From assembly GCA_013215655.1 (NCBI GenBank), contig JABSOX010000020.1, positions 23,630 through 87,629 on the forward strand: a DNA stretch of 64,000 bases, written 5' to 3'. Under the pieces are notes generated by a model. The model did not search any database and had not been told where the DNA came from. It saw only the letters and a program-made list of their open reading frames with translations. This stretch comes from Colwellia sp. GTDB lineage: Bacteria > Pseudomonadota > Gammaproteobacteria > Enterobacterales > Alteromonadaceae. A program made the position numbers and the translations under genes. Each line of letters starts with the position of its first letter. Position 1 is the stretch's first letter. Below, one piece after another: positions 1 to 8,582 of the stretch.

Positions 1-172
1 TAGCATTATTACCACCAGCCTCTAATTTATTGAATGGATTCATCGCTTCATAATAAGCTTGATATTCCACCATGATTTTATTTAATTTATGATTATCATC
101 AAGATAACGTTGCCCAGATAATTGGCTACAACTAGCCATTAATAGCGCCACTAAAAATATTAATATTCTCAT
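1..172 (-). CDS. Lipoprotein N-terminus, partial (possible DUF885-type)
   Basis: Only the first 57 codons lie inside the window; the gene continues past base 1. Reading on the minus strand from the ATG at 172, the product has a short hydrophobic signal sequence ending in a lipobox (Leu-Met-Ala-Ser-Cys, Cys15), so it should be lipidated and exported. The residues after the Cys are polar and charged. The short stretch around Tyr-Glu-Ala-Met-Asn-Pro resembles the start of DUF885 lipoproteins of Alteromonadales, but this is weak evidence from a fragment. The export call is firm; the family is a guess. Confidence 0.6.
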   Translation of the reverse strand, partial: MRILIFLVALLMASCSQLSGQRYLDDNHKLNKIMVEYQAYYEAMNPFNKLEAGGNNA

Positions 173-285
173 ATACTTCACTCTAATTCGTTTTATCCAG
201 ATTACTTTAGCAAAATCAACAACAAAATATACCCTATTAATAACTGCTGCTAGCCATAATTTAAGAAGTTACCCGAATTAAAGCT

Positions 286-557
286 TATATACCCGTTCGA
301 CTTGAAGATGCAGTTTCAGAGTTAAGCTAGGAAATTAGATCAAGACGCGGTACGAAGCTAATGGTTACTCCCTTAACAAGTATCGCAACGCTGGACTGGT
401 TTTCTAGCTTATCTTCCTTCGGGCAAGCCGAGAAATGGTCATCTCCTACGTTATTGATTTCGACAATAGAATAACTATTATCTTCAATCAATGCCTTGTA
501 CCTGACCCTTTCTCGATTTGCTGAAATCCGCATCTTCAAGTGGATCGGGTATATATA
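286..557. mobile_element. MITE-like element with ~34-bp terminal inverted repeats (copy 1)
   Basis: The stretch 173-692 has no convincing gene and is half filled by this element. Its left end (286-320) and right end (about 521-556) are inverted copies sharing TATACCCG and ACTTGAAGATGC with only a few mismatches. The interior has no intact gene; short ORFs inside it do not look real. A second element with the same ends and similar size lies at 34311-34574. Small size, terminal inverted repeats and no transposase suggest a non-autonomous mobile element. Bases 558-692 hold the leader and ribosome site of the next gene. Confidence 0.65.
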
Positions 558-692
558 CTTTTTCGGTAGCGAATAAGAATCTATATTTCTGTAAATATAT
601 TGTAATAACTAGTAGCACTTTGCATGGTTTTACTAGAGAATATTGTTATAGATATCTAAAGATAAAAATCTCATGCAAGGCGAAGGGGGGAC

Positions 693-1673
693 ATGGTGAA
701 ATACCATGATTCCATAAAACAAGCGGATAAAAAAATGTCCATGTCTGTTAAGCAATTACATACATGGGGTTTGGCTTCCACCCCGATAAATTACGCCGTA
801 AGTTACGAGTATATTTCAGAAATAAATACAGCCTTAATCGCCGCAATAAAATACCAACTTTCTTCAGGAAAAAAATTAGATACTTTTTATATTGAAGAGG
901 TGTATCAACAGTTTGTTTTAGGGCAAAGTAAATTTCGTGATGATCTTATCACCGATCTTGATGGCTTATTATCAATTGCTCAAAGTAGTAACCAACAATC
1001 AACTACATCAGTAAACAACCTGATTTCTGTTTTAGATAAAAACCTAGAAAACATACAATCATCCGATACAGAAAAAGTTAAAGCCGCATTTTTTCAAATT
1101 AATCAGGCCTCAAAAACATTTAAAACAAAAATACAGTCACTTAACGAAGAACTACAGCAATATCGACAACAAAGTGAACATTTGCAACTTGAGTTAGCTG
1201 ATATTAGAAAGAACATTTATCTAGATCCTTTAACGGGTTTATACAATCGTAAAGCAATGTCAAAACACCTTGAGGCATGGTTTAAAGAAGATCCAAATAA
1301 AGAAATAGCTGCAATTGTTATTAGCATCAACCAATTTAACCAAATAACCAATAAATTTGGTTCCCTTATCAGTGATGTACTGCTAACAAAAATAGCCGAT
1401 AAAATAGCAAGTTATGTCGATGATAGCGGTTTACCCGTAAGGTTTGCTGGGGATGAATTTTTAATATTATTACCCAATATTGATCGTAACATTACTCAGG
1501 AAATTGCAGATAAGATCAGACAAGGTGTTGAAAAACTACGCTTCATTAGTAGTAAATCAGGAATAAGGTTACCGCAATTAACAGTATCTACTGGTGTTAA
1601 TAACTTTAAGGCTTCCGAAAACATTAATACTATTGTTAGCAATACCCGAAAGATTCTTACCAAAACACAATAA
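693..1673 (+). CDS. GGDEF-domain protein with degenerate active site
   Basis: A cytoplasmic protein of 326 residues with an N-terminal helical region (about 1-150), a coiled-coil segment (about 145-175) and a C-terminal GGDEF domain (175-326). The domain opens with Asp-Pro-Leu-Thr-Gly-Leu-Tyr-Asn-Arg and carries AGDEF at 252-256. The segment that normally reads Asp-Ile-Asp, whose first Asp binds the metal, is Ser-Ile-Asn here. The usual Ile-Asn-Asp is Ile-Thr-Asn, and there is no RxxD inhibitory site before AGDEF. I infer that diguanylate cyclase activity is weak or lost and that the domain may act as a nucleotide sensor. A strong purine-rich ribosome site (681-688) supports the ATG at 693. 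No signal peptide or membrane segment is seen. Confidence 0.85.
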   Translation: MVKYHDSIKQADKKMSMSVKQLHTWGLASTPINYAVSYEYISEINTALIAAIKYQLSSGKKLDTFYIEEVYQQFVLGQSKFRDDLITDLDGLLSIAQSSNQQSTTSVNNLISVLDKNLENIQSSDTEKVKAAFFQINQASKTFKTKIQSLNEELQQYRQQSEHLQLELADIRKNIYLDPLTGLYNRKAMSKHLEAWFKEDPNKEIAAIVISINQFNQITNKFGSLISDVLLTKIADKIASYVDDSGLPVRFAGDEFLILLPNIDRNITQEIADKIRQGVEKLRFISSKSGIRLPQLTVSTGVNNFKASENINTIVSNTRKILTKTQ

Positions 1674-1778
1674 AACATATCAAATCAATCTCAGCTTGCC
1701 AACGATTCTATTTAAGCTGAACTCTGGACAATGAGTTATTAATATCCATTAAGATTAAAAATATAGATTAAAATCAGG

Positions 1779-2237
1779 TTATTTAGCTAATGCCGCAATC
1801 AAACTTTCAATGGTTAATTCTGAATAAACTTCAATACCATGTTGCCGTAATAACTCTGTAGTTTTTCCTTCACCAGAGATTTTTTTTCCTGAAAAAGTAC
1901 CATCATAAACAGTGTTGCTACCGCAGGATGGACTGGACTCTTTTAATAATGCATAACGAATATTGTGCTTGTTGCACATTTTCAGAGCCATATTAGCACC
2001 ATGCTGAAAGGATGTGCTCACATCAATTTTCTGTGATGTTAGTACTTTACCATTTAATGTCGAGATCTCCGCTGCGGCTCTTGGTACAGATAGCCCTCCA
2101 GCAACTTCAGGACAAATACTAATAAGTCGACCTTCAGTCTGCCATTTTTGAATGATAGGGTGATTTAAGGTTTTCTGCTTACCGTCATAACGTACTTTAT
2201 CACCGAGAAAACAGGCACTAACGAGGATTTTTTTCAT
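1779..2237 (-). CDS. DUF523 family protein
   Basis: A small 152-residue protein that fits DUF523 (the YbbK-like family) over its whole length. Visible hallmarks are the N-terminal Val-Ser-Ala-Cys-Phe-Leu-Gly, the Cys-Pro-Glu-Val-Ala-Gly-Gly-Leu motif followed by Pro-Arg, and Lys-Glu-Ser-Ser-Pro-Ser-Cys-Gly. The conserved cysteines suggest metal or Fe-S binding, but the function of the family is not established. The same domain occurs fused to DUF1722 in other bacteria; here it stands alone. It lies 59 bp downstream of the membrane diguanylate cyclase gene on the same strand and could be read through from it. Family assignment is confident. Confidence 0.9.
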   Translation of the reverse strand: MKKILVSACFLGDKVRYDGKQKTLNHPIIQKWQTEGRLISICPEVAGGLSVPRAAAEISTLNGKVLTSQKIDVSTSFQHGANMALKMCNKHNIRYALLKESSPSCGSNTVYDGTFSGKKISGEGKTTELLRQHGIEVYSELTIESLIAALAK

Positions 2238-2296
2238 TAAATAAGAATATCATAATGTTAGAATATTTATATAACTTAACGGCAGAAATTAATAGA

Positions 2297-3922
2297 CTAT
2301 TTCTCTTGCTGCTGAGGTGTTTTTAATTGCGCAACGACCGTACAATTTCGTCCTTTACGTTTGGCTACATACAAGGCTTTATCTGCCTGACCCATTAGCT
2401 CAGTTGACGTTAGCGCATGGTTTGGAAATATGGCAATGCCAATGGACATAGTCACAGGCTCTAATTCAATAGATTTAAAAGTTAATACCTGCGCGCTGAT
2501 ACAACTCCTGAGTTTTTCGGCAAGAACAAATGCTTCCCTCAGCCCTGTATCAGGACAAACAATACAAAACTCTTCTCCACCATAACGACAAGCAATATCT
2601 TCAAGACGTAAGTTTTCTTTAAATTGTCTAGCAACTTCTTGTAAAATCATATCACCAGCTTCATGACCAAAACGATCATTAAACTGCTTAAATAAATCTA
2701 AATCAATCATTAGCACCGCTAAATTACGCTCATGACGTTCAGCCCGATTTAATGCCTGTTCAAAAGACTCTAACATAAAGCGACGATTATAAAGATTAGT
2801 CAATGGGTCACGTGCCGCTTGATTGCGTAATCGATTTTTCAAACGAATATTGGCCAATGCACTACTAATTTGTTCTGATAAATTTAAAGCCGTAATTCTT
2901 AATTCATCACTTATCACCTCACCTCTAGTAATAAAATGTAAGCCACCAACTAATTCCATATCTGCACATAAGTTAATACAAATAAGGTGATCAGATTGGC
3001 TACAATCTTCATTAATATTTTGCTTGCTTTTAGAATGTAGTGGAGAAGACTTATTAAATTTATTATACCAACAAGTAGTTGAAGTACACTCTCGCTCACA
3101 AGACCAGTTAGCTCCCCAATGAGCTAACTCTTGAATAACATCATCATCATTTAGGAAAAATACCGCACCACTAAGTGGTGGTAACAACTTTGGTACAATA
3201 TTAGATAGAATATGTGCCGCATCAGCCATATTTTCGGTGCCATGTAACAACGTTGTCATTGTTTGCAATAAGGTTATTTCTCGAGTGCGGGCTATAATTT
3301 TACTTTCTTGTAAATTTCGCTCTTTTATAACAGCCATTCGTATTAATTTAAGCGCAAGAAATCCAGAAACAACGGTCACTGTAAGCGTTAAGATAATAAT
3401 AAATATAAAATTTAAGCGTAAATTTAAAATACTGCTATCAAAAGTATTTAGCGGCATTGAAGCTCTCGCTATGTAGTCCGATTTTTGATCATACATAGCA
3501 ACATAAATCGTTTCTGTTTTTAGCGTATCACTATATCTCGCTGCTATGCCCTTACCTTTTTGCAACGCAGTTATTATTTCTTTACGATTATTATGATTGT
3601 CAGATGACAATACTTGCTCAAAGGTCAGTTTAGAATCACCTAATACTTGACCATTTTTATGAATATAGGTGATACGGGCATCCCCGGAGCTAGCAACTTT
3701 ATTTGCCAATAAATCTAAAGATGAATTAAAGGGGGTTACCATAACGGGATTAGCGACTGAATTTATCGCCGATAGAGAAAAAGACGCAACAATACCCAGC
3801 TCTTGTTCAAACTGTGTTCGTAATGTCCCTTTAAGATGGTGTTCAATGCTAACCATACTGATGATAAAAATAATCATGATGATTATAGTCGGCATAAATA
3901 TTATTTTGTAATGCAACTTCAT
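2297..3922 (-). CDS. Membrane-bound sensory diguanylate cyclase (periplasmic sensor-GAF-GGDEF)
   Basis: This 541-residue protein should make c-di-GMP from two GTP in response to a periplasmic or cytoplasmic signal. It has two membrane segments (about 8-26 and 172-194) bracketing a periplasmic domain of about 145 residues. A GAF-like domain (about 220-360) follows, then a GGDEF domain (about 368-535). The active motif is GGEEF at 448-452. An intact RxxD product-inhibition site (Arg-Leu-Glu-Asp, 439-442) sits exactly five residues before it, so feedback control is expected. The GAF region holds a dense cysteine cluster between about 275 and 320, which might bind metal or sense redox. The ligand is unknown. 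Confidence 0.92.
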   Translation of the reverse strand: MKLHYKIIFMPTIIIMIIFIISMVSIEHHLKGTLRTQFEQELGIVASFSLSAINSVANPVMVTPFNSSLDLLANKVASSGDARITYIHKNGQVLGDSKLTFEQVLSSDNHNNRKEIITALQKGKGIAARYSDTLKTETIYVAMYDQKSDYIARASMPLNTFDSSILNLRLNFIFIIILTLTVTVVSGFLALKLIRMAVIKERNLQESKIIARTREITLLQTMTTLLHGTENMADAAHILSNIVPKLLPPLSGAVFFLNDDDVIQELAHWGANWSCERECTSTTCWYNKFNKSSPLHSKSKQNINEDCSQSDHLICINLCADMELVGGLHFITRGEVISDELRITALNLSEQISSALANIRLKNRLRNQAARDPLTNLYNRRFMLESFEQALNRAERHERNLAVLMIDLDLFKQFNDRFGHEAGDMILQEVARQFKENLRLEDIACRYGGEEFCIVCPDTGLREAFVLAEKLRSCISAQVLTFKSIELEPVTMSIGIAIFPNHALTSTELMGQADKALYVAKRKGRNCTVVAQLKTPQQQEK

Positions 3923-4044
3923 ATAATTAGTTGCTAATTTTCAATAGCCTCACTTAATTAATCGTACAAAGTACTCGTCTAGCTAAAGTATAGACAAGTT
4001 TAAAAAATTGCGCGTTATTTAGACAAAGTATTTAAGGTCATCAG

Positions 4045-4365
4045 TTAAACGATCAGAGAAGTGATGTTTTGTGCTATTTGAGCAATAAATACCTCACTTG
4101 ATTCATCTTCCGCCTCAATCCAACATGATTGACTATAATTTTCAAAGTTCAGTATAAAATACCCATTTTTATAACAAAAACGTATATTTATGCGATCAGC
4201 TCCAACAACATTTTCAGTTATTTTAGCTCCCTCTACATGTTTAATAAGTGTTGAGGTTAAGGTATCAATATCCTCTTGGTGCCAATATGACTGCCAAATA
4301 ATCATAACGATGTGATCGTCAGTTAATTTCACCGATTTTATTAACGATTCATTGATTAAAAACAT
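4045..4365 (-). CDS. Conserved-type hypothetical protein, 106 aa
   Basis: A small soluble protein with no signal peptide or membrane segment. It is acidic near the C-terminus and contains three tryptophans and two cysteines. The layout of alternating hydrophobic strands (residues 12-25, 60-80) then an acidic linker and a helix suggests a compact alpha/beta fold. I do not recognise the family firmly; DUF3630, common in Vibrio and Alteromonadales, is possible. It stands alone, divergent from the cytochrome c gene at 4480, with the shared upstream region at 4366-4479. Coding potential looks real because the frame is clean and the codon use matches its neighbours. Confidence 0.6.
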   Translation of the reverse strand: MFLINESLIKSVKLTDDHIVMIIWQSYWHQEDIDTLTSTLIKHVEGAKITENVVGADRINIRFCYKNGYFILNFENYSQSCWIEAEDESSEVFIAQIAQNITSLIV

Positions 4366-4404
4366 AACATTTTCTCTTTTAAAATAAAGGCCTTCAAAAA
4401 AGCA

Positions 4405-4433
4405 ACGACAACAGAGTTCTTTTTTTCTATAAT
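4405..4433 (+). promoter_or_regulatory. Candidate sigma-70 promoter for the cytochrome c gene
   Basis: A perfect TATAAT lies at 4428-4433. A 4-of-6 match to the -35 consensus (ACGACA) lies at 4405-4410, with the ideal 17-bp spacing. Transcription would start near 4440, about 40 bp before the ATG at 4480. Confidence 0.6.
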
Positions 4434-4479
4434 CGTTTTAGGCTTAGAGATTATTAATAATTATAGAGAGATTGTATAT

Positions 4480-4779
4480 ATGAAAAAAATTACTTTAGCT
4501 ATTGCAGCTACAGTTATGATGGCATCTCCAGTATTTGCTGGTGATGCTGCTGCAGGTAAAGCAAAAACAGGTATGTGTGCCGCTTGTCACGGCGCTGCCG
4601 GCATATCAGCAGTACCTATGTACCCTAACTTAGCAGGTCAAAAAGAAGCCTATTTAGCAAAACAACTTAGAGACTTTAAATCAGGCGCTCGTAAGGATCC
4701 TGTTATGGCTCCGATGGCTATGGCGTTAAATGACGAAGATGTTGCCAACGTTGCTGCATATTACGCAAGTTTAAAGTAA
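4480..4779 (+). CDS. Small periplasmic c-type cytochrome (class I, c553/c4-like)
   Basis: This 99-residue precursor carries a clear signal peptide (residues 1-20, ending Val-Phe-Ala) for export to the periplasm. It has one haem attachment motif, Cys-Ala-Ala-Cys-His, and a distal methionine in the Pro-Met-Ala segment near residues 80-82 as likely sixth ligand. The length and the Asn-Leu-Ala-Gly-Gln and Ala-Tyr-Tyr-Ala motifs are typical of monohaem electron carriers related to half of cytochrome c4. It likely shuttles electrons to a terminal oxidase or reductase, but the partner cannot be read from the context. It is a single-gene unit with its own promoter and strong terminator. Confidence 0.92.
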   Translation: MKKITLAIAATVMMASPVFAGDAAAGKAKTGMCAACHGAAGISAVPMYPNLAGQKEAYLAKQLRDFKSGARKDPVMAPMAMALNDEDVANVAAYYASLK

Positions 4780-4796
4780 GTTTAAGATACTATTAG

Positions 4797-4822
4797 AAAA
4801 GCGCTCATTGAGCGCTTTTTTT
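4797..4822 (+). terminator. Rho-independent terminator of the cytochrome c gene
   Basis: Perfect 11-bp arms (4797-4807 and 4809-4819) centred on AGCGCTCA/TGAGCGCT are followed by an unbroken T run. It lies 18 bp after the stop codon. The dispersed repeat begins directly at the end of the T run. Confidence 0.93.
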
Positions 4823-4999
4823 ATGTTCAGGATGAACGGTATATCGCGGGTGCATGGATGCACAGGAGCGTGTATGTTCAGGATGAACGGTATATCGCGG
4901 GTGCATGGATGCACAGGAGCGTGTATGTTCAAGATGAACGGCATAACGCTGAGGCATGGATAACTAAGATATTGTATATTCAGAACGAACGGTATATTT
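4822..4999 (+). repeat. Tandem array of a 51-bp two-hairpin (REP-like) repeat, about 3.5 copies
   Basis: Units start at 4822, 4873, 4924 and 4975, exactly 51 bp apart. Each begins TATGTTCAGGATGAACGG or a close variant. The first two units are identical. The third diverges in its second half and the fourth is partial. Each full unit holds two hairpins: GTTCA-GGA-TGAAC (4825-4837) and, 12 bp later, GTGCAT-GG-ATGCAC (4850-4863). Because 51 is a multiple of three, the array creates a spurious open frame of 17-residue repeats on the minus strand. The gene-free stretch 4780-5111 holds this array, the terminator before it and the inverted repeat after it. Confidence 0.93.
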
Positions 5000-5050
5000 C
5001 GACCATATAAAGGTGAAAAAATAGCAATGTTTAGTGCTAACAAATAGCTT

Positions 5051-5112
5051 ATACCAATTGCTCTCAAACCGCTGACAAGCTCTGTGTGAGAAAAAACTAA
5101 TGGAATTGGTAT
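5051..5112. repeat. Inverted repeat ATACCAATT...AATTGGTAT at the recQ 3' end
   Basis: Nine-bp perfect arms at 5051-5059 and 5104-5112 flank about 44 bp. The right arm touches the first base of the recQ stop codon. A shorter hairpin with the same arm sequence lies upstream of tatA (43231-43261), and single arms occur at several other intergenic places. It could help fold the recQ transcript end, but there is no T run. Confidence 0.5.
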
Positions 5113-6920
5113 TATTTATGCTGCTGAATGACTTCCAAAAAGGCTTGACCATAACGTGCTAATTTTGTATCACCAATACCACTAATTGCTAACATGCTCT
5201 TTGACGATTTTGGCTGTTCTCGTGCTAATTCAGATAATGTCGCATCACTAAAAACGATAAACGGTGCAATATCTTCAGCATCAGCAATTTCTTTTCTTAA
5301 GACTCTTAACTTTGCAAATAATGCACGGTCATATTGTTTCTGTGTTTTATTTTGCTGCCAGTAACTTGCTTTTTGTAACCTCGGAGATGCAAGCATTAGC
5401 GGTTCCTCTCCTTTAAGCACACTACGCGAAGCTTCCGTTAAACGAAGTGCTGATTGCTGAGCAATATCTTGCTGCAAATAACCTAAATGAACAAGTTGGC
5501 GAATAATTGAGAACCAATAACCCGGTGTTTTATCACGCCCAATGCCAAAAGTTGAAACTTCATCATGACCTTGTTGTTTAATTTTAATGGTGTGTTCACC
5601 TCTCAATACAGTAATAGTATATTCAATATCACCTTGTTGTTTTATACGATAAACACATGAAAGTACTTTTTGAGCGGCTTCTGAGGCATCAAATAAACTC
5701 GGTGGATCTAAACAAATATCACAGTTACCACAGCCTTGTTCGGTATATTCAGCAAAATAATTAAGCACCACTTGTCGTCGGCACGTTTGTGCATCAATAA
5801 ATCCAGTCATCGCTTGAAAACGTTGTAATTCTACATTAACGCGCTGTTCATTTTCTCCGTCAGCAATACGTTTCTTTATTCGTTCCACATCTTTTTCATC
5901 ATACAAAAACAAAGCTTCGGCAGGTAAGCCATCTCGTCCTGCTCGTCCTATTTCTTGATAATAAGACTCTAATGTTTTTGGCGGTTCAAAATGAATAACA
6001 AAACGAATATTCGATTTGTTAATACCTAGACCAAAGGCAATTGTAGCAATCACTATTTGGATATTGTCTTTAGCAAAACCGTCTTGAACGGTATTTCTTA
6101 TTTCAACTTCCATTCCAGCATGGTAAGCAGCACAATTAATACCTGAACGCGCTAAAAATTTGGTAAGTTTTTCTACTTGCCAACGACTATTACAATAGAC
6201 AATGCCACATTCTTCTTTACGCTTGCGCATATATCCTAGTACTTGTTGCTCACCATTATATTTATCCGCCAAGGTAAAACGAATATTAGGTCGGTCAAAG
6301 CTATCTAAATGTATATAAGGGTCATTTAAACCTAATTGCTGCAAAATATCTTTACGTGTTGTCACATCAGCAGTAGCCGTTAGCGCCATTACTGGTACTG
6401 TTGGAAAATCTTGTTTTAAAGTATAAAGCTGGGTATATGCTGGTCTAAAATCATGCCCCCACTGAGAAATACAATGTGCTTCATCTATGGCAAAAAGACT
6501 AATTGATAAATGGGATAATCCTTGAAGAAAATAACGGTTTTTTAATCGCTCTGGTGCAACATATAATAGCTTTATCTCACCTTTTGCTAACCGTTTAAAA
6601 ATATTATTAATGGTATCTTGATCTAAACTAGAATTCACAAAAGCCGCAGGAATGCCTTGCAAAAGTAAGCTATCTACTTGATCTTTCATTAAAGCAATTA
6701 AAGGTGAAACAACAATAGTAATACCCGAAAGTAATGTTGCAGGAAGCTGATAACACATCGACTTTCCGCCACCCGTTGGCATCAATACTAAGCTATCTCG
6801 TCCTTGCAACAAATTTTGAATAATCTCTTCTTGGCCAAGGCGAAACGATTGATAACCAAACTGATGTTTTAAGGCATCTAATAGTTGGTTTTTTGATAAT
6901 TCAGGAGGGCAAGTATTCAA
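5112..6920 (-). CDS. recQ: ATP-dependent DNA helicase RecQ
   Basis: A 3'-5' helicase for recombination and fork repair. At 602 residues it is close to E. coli RecQ (609). The Walker A motif Thr-Gly-Gly-Gly-Lys-Ser has its Lys at 53. The DEAH box reads [10 protein letters not shown]. A second RecA lobe ends in the arginine-finger motif near Gln-Glu-Ile-Gly-Arg-Ala-Gly-Arg-Asp. A zinc-binding Cys cluster (Cys-Arg-Arg, then Cys-Gly-Asn-Cys-Asp-Ile-Cys) and winged helix follow, and an HRDC domain forms the last 80 or so residues. The start is a TTG at 6920, preceded by only a weak GAAG ribosome site, so expression may be low. Its neighbours yigI and rarD keep the enterobacterial order, but pldA is missing. 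Confidence 0.95.
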   Translation of the reverse strand: MNTCPPELSKNQLLDALKHQFGYQSFRLGQEEIIQNLLQGRDSLVLMPTGGGKSMCYQLPATLLSGITIVVSPLIALMKDQVDSLLLQGIPAAFVNSSLDQDTINNIFKRLAKGEIKLLYVAPERLKNRYFLQGLSHLSISLFAIDEAHCISQWGHDFRPAYTQLYTLKQDFPTVPVMALTATADVTTRKDILQQLGLNDPYIHLDSFDRPNIRFTLADKYNGEQQVLGYMRKRKEECGIVYCNSRWQVEKLTKFLARSGINCAAYHAGMEVEIRNTVQDGFAKDNIQIVIATIAFGLGINKSNIRFVIHFEPPKTLESYYQEIGRAGRDGLPAEALFLYDEKDVERIKKRIADGENEQRVNVELQRFQAMTGFIDAQTCRRQVVLNYFAEYTEQGCGNCDICLDPPSLFDASEAAQKVLSCVYRIKQQGDIEYTITVLRGEHTIKIKQQGHDEVSTFGIGRDKTPGYWFSIIRQLVHLGYLQQDIAQQSALRLTEASRSVLKGEEPLMLASPRLQKASYWQQNKTQKQYDRALFAKLRVLRKEIADAEDIAPFIVFSDATLSELAREQPKSSKSMLAISGIGDTKLARYGQAFLEVIQQHK

Positions 6921-7051
6921 CAGTAAGTCTTCAATAAAAAGTAGAACCGTTATTTTAACGTATCGCCGTTAGCATTAAAGTATTACTTTTGTTAACAGCC
7001 AATATAACTGATAACCTACAAACTCATCCGACCACATACTTGAGAGCAATC

Positions 7052-7507
7052 ATGGATCAAAAACAAGTTTTTCAACAAATAGCTGAATTTTGGACAAATA
7101 AAATGCCTTTTAATCAATTACTAGGCTTAAAGATCACACAATTTGATTGTAAGCAATCAGAAGTTCGTTTTGTTTGGCAGGATAAATTAATTGGTAACCC
7201 TATTCAAAATATTCTCCATGGTGGAGTGACCGCCGCCGCTTTAGATTTAGTAGGTGGTGTTGTTGCTGCCGCCAATATTATTGAAAATCTTGATGATTTA
7301 TCAGAACAAACCATCCAACAAAGTCTAAGCCGTTTAGGAACAATTGATTTACGTACAGATTTTCTCCGCCCAGGAAGAGGTGAAGAGTTTATAGCAACCG
7401 CGCGGATTATTCGTAGTGGCAACAAAGTAGCCGTAGCTAGAATGGAAATGCACAATGAACAAGGTGAACATATTGCTTTTGGTACAGGAACTTATATGGT
7501 TGGATAA
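7052..7507 (+). CDS. yigI: PaaI-type thioesterase YigI
   Basis: A hot-dog fold acyl-CoA thioesterase of 151 residues. E. coli YigI is about 155 residues and shares the blocks His-Gly-Gly-Val, Leu-Ser-Arg-Leu/Met-Gly-Thr-Ile-Asp-Leu-Arg and Leu-Arg-Pro-Gly-Arg-Gly-Glu. The ATG at 7052 is preferred because a GAGAG ribosome site lies just before it and the N-terminus aligns with the family. A TTG at 6989 would add 21 residues without support. The substrate is likely a medium- or long-chain acyl-CoA, known for relatives rather than shown here. It is divergent from recQ and upstream of rarD. Confidence 0.9.
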   Translation: MDQKQVFQQIAEFWTNKMPFNQLLGLKITQFDCKQSEVRFVWQDKLIGNPIQNILHGGVTAAALDLVGGVVAAANIIENLDDLSEQTIQQSLSRLGTIDLRTDFLRPGRGEEFIATARIIRSGNKVAVARMEMHNEQGEHIAFGTGTYMVG

Positions 7508-7628
7508 ACTAGAATATAAATAATATTCTTTTTTAGTTATAACTTTCTTGTATTACTTTTAATACGAAATTGATAGCTGACTAGATAATTATCAACAGAA
7601 AATCCGTAGCCATTAGTTCATCTATTGA

Positions 7629-7634
7629 TATAAT
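7629..7634 (+). promoter_or_regulatory. Perfect -10 element upstream of rarD
   Basis: TATAAT at 7629-7634 with no good -35 hexamer at the usual spacing. Initiation would fall near 7641, so a TTG there would be leaderless. This favours the ATG at 7662 as the rarD start. Confidence 0.45.
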
Positions 7635-7661
7635 GCCGCTTTGCAAAAACTAGACTCGAAC

Positions 7662-8582
7662 ATGACTTCATCAACAACATCAGAACACCGTGCAGGTATA
7701 ATCAGTGCCCTAAGTGCTTACTTCTTATGGGGCTTGGCGCCAATATACTTTAAGATGATTGATCAAATAAATTCTAGTGAAATAATGGTTCACCGTGTTG
7801 TTTGGTCAACTTTATTATTACTCGTTATTGTCGTTTTAAGCAAAAAATCATCTACCCTTGTTTCACTACTAAAACAGCCTAAGCTAATATTACATTTAAC
7901 CGTATCTGCCTCTTTTTTGGCTGTTAATTGGTTTATGTTTATTTGGGCTGTCAATAATGACCATCTACTTGATGCGAGTTTAGGTTATTATATTAACCCA
8001 CTGTTTAGTGTCGCTTTAGGCGTTGTTTTTTTGGGTGAACGCCTCAGAAAAAAACAGTTAATTGCCGTTGCCTTAGCTGTAACAGGGGTATTAATACAAC
8101 TAATTGTCATTGGTTCACTACCTTTAATATCCTTAGCATTAGCGGGAACATTTGGCATTTATGGTCTATTAAGAAAGAAAATGCATGTCGATTCATTTGT
8201 TGGTTTATTAGTAGAGTCCGCGATGATGTTACCGCTAGCATTGATTTATTGGCAGTTTTTTGTTGCTAGCCCAACCAGTAATATGTTTAATAATCCTACA
8301 AGTCTAAATACAACATTAATGTTTGCGGGCATAGTAACAACAGCTCCTTTGTTGTTTTTTACCTCCGCAGCAAAACGCTTAACATTATCCGCATTAGGTT
8401 TTTTTCAATATATTGGTCCAAGCATTATGTTTTTACTCGCAACGTTCCATTATAACGAACCATTACATATGGCAAAGTTATTAACATTTGCTTTTATTTG
8501 GATGGCATTGGTTTTATTTAGTTTTGATTCAATTAAAGCATATAAAGAGAAGAAAATGTTAGCCGCACGGAACTCAGATTAA
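7662..8582 (+). CDS. rarD: RarD, EamA-family inner-membrane transporter
   Basis: A 306-residue inner-membrane protein of the drug/metabolite transporter superfamily, with about ten hydrophobic segments and the family opening Ala-Tyr-Phe-Leu-Trp-Gly-Leu-Ala-Pro-Ile-Tyr. The segments Asn-Trp-Phe-Met-Phe-Ile-Trp-Ala-Val and Leu-Gly-Tyr-Tyr-Ile-Asn-Pro are typical of RarD. The name comes from a predicted chloramphenicol-sensitive role in Pseudomonas; the transported compound is not known. The start was moved from a TTG at 7641 to the ATG at 7662 (see the -10 element). Its 3' end overlaps the convergent histidine kinase gene by 4 bp, leaving no room for a terminator between them. Confidence 0.93.
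   Translation: MTSSTTSEHRAGIISALSAYFLWGLAPIYFKMIDQINSSEIMVHRVVWSTLLLLVIVVLSKKSSTLVSLLKQPKLILHLTVSASFLAVNWFMFIWAVNNDHLLDASLGYYINPLFSVALGVVFLGERLRKKQLIAVALAVTGVLIQLIVIGSLPLISLALAGTFGIYGLLRKKMHVDSFVGLLVESAMMLPLALIYWQFFVASPTSNMFNNPTSLNTTLMFAGIVTTAPLLFFTSAAKRLTLSALGFFQYIGPSIMFLLATFHYNEPLHMAKLLTFAFIWMALVLFSFDSIKAYKEKKMLAARNSD

Noticed and set aside
327..539. 70-codon ORF inside the first MITE-like element
   Set aside because: It covers most of the element and ends within the inverted repeat; no ribosome site and no counterpart in the second copy.
4771..5067. Minus-strand ORF encoding 17-residue repeats
   Set aside because: It is the 51-bp hairpin array read in an open frame; it has no ribosome site and overlaps the terminator of the cytochrome c gene.
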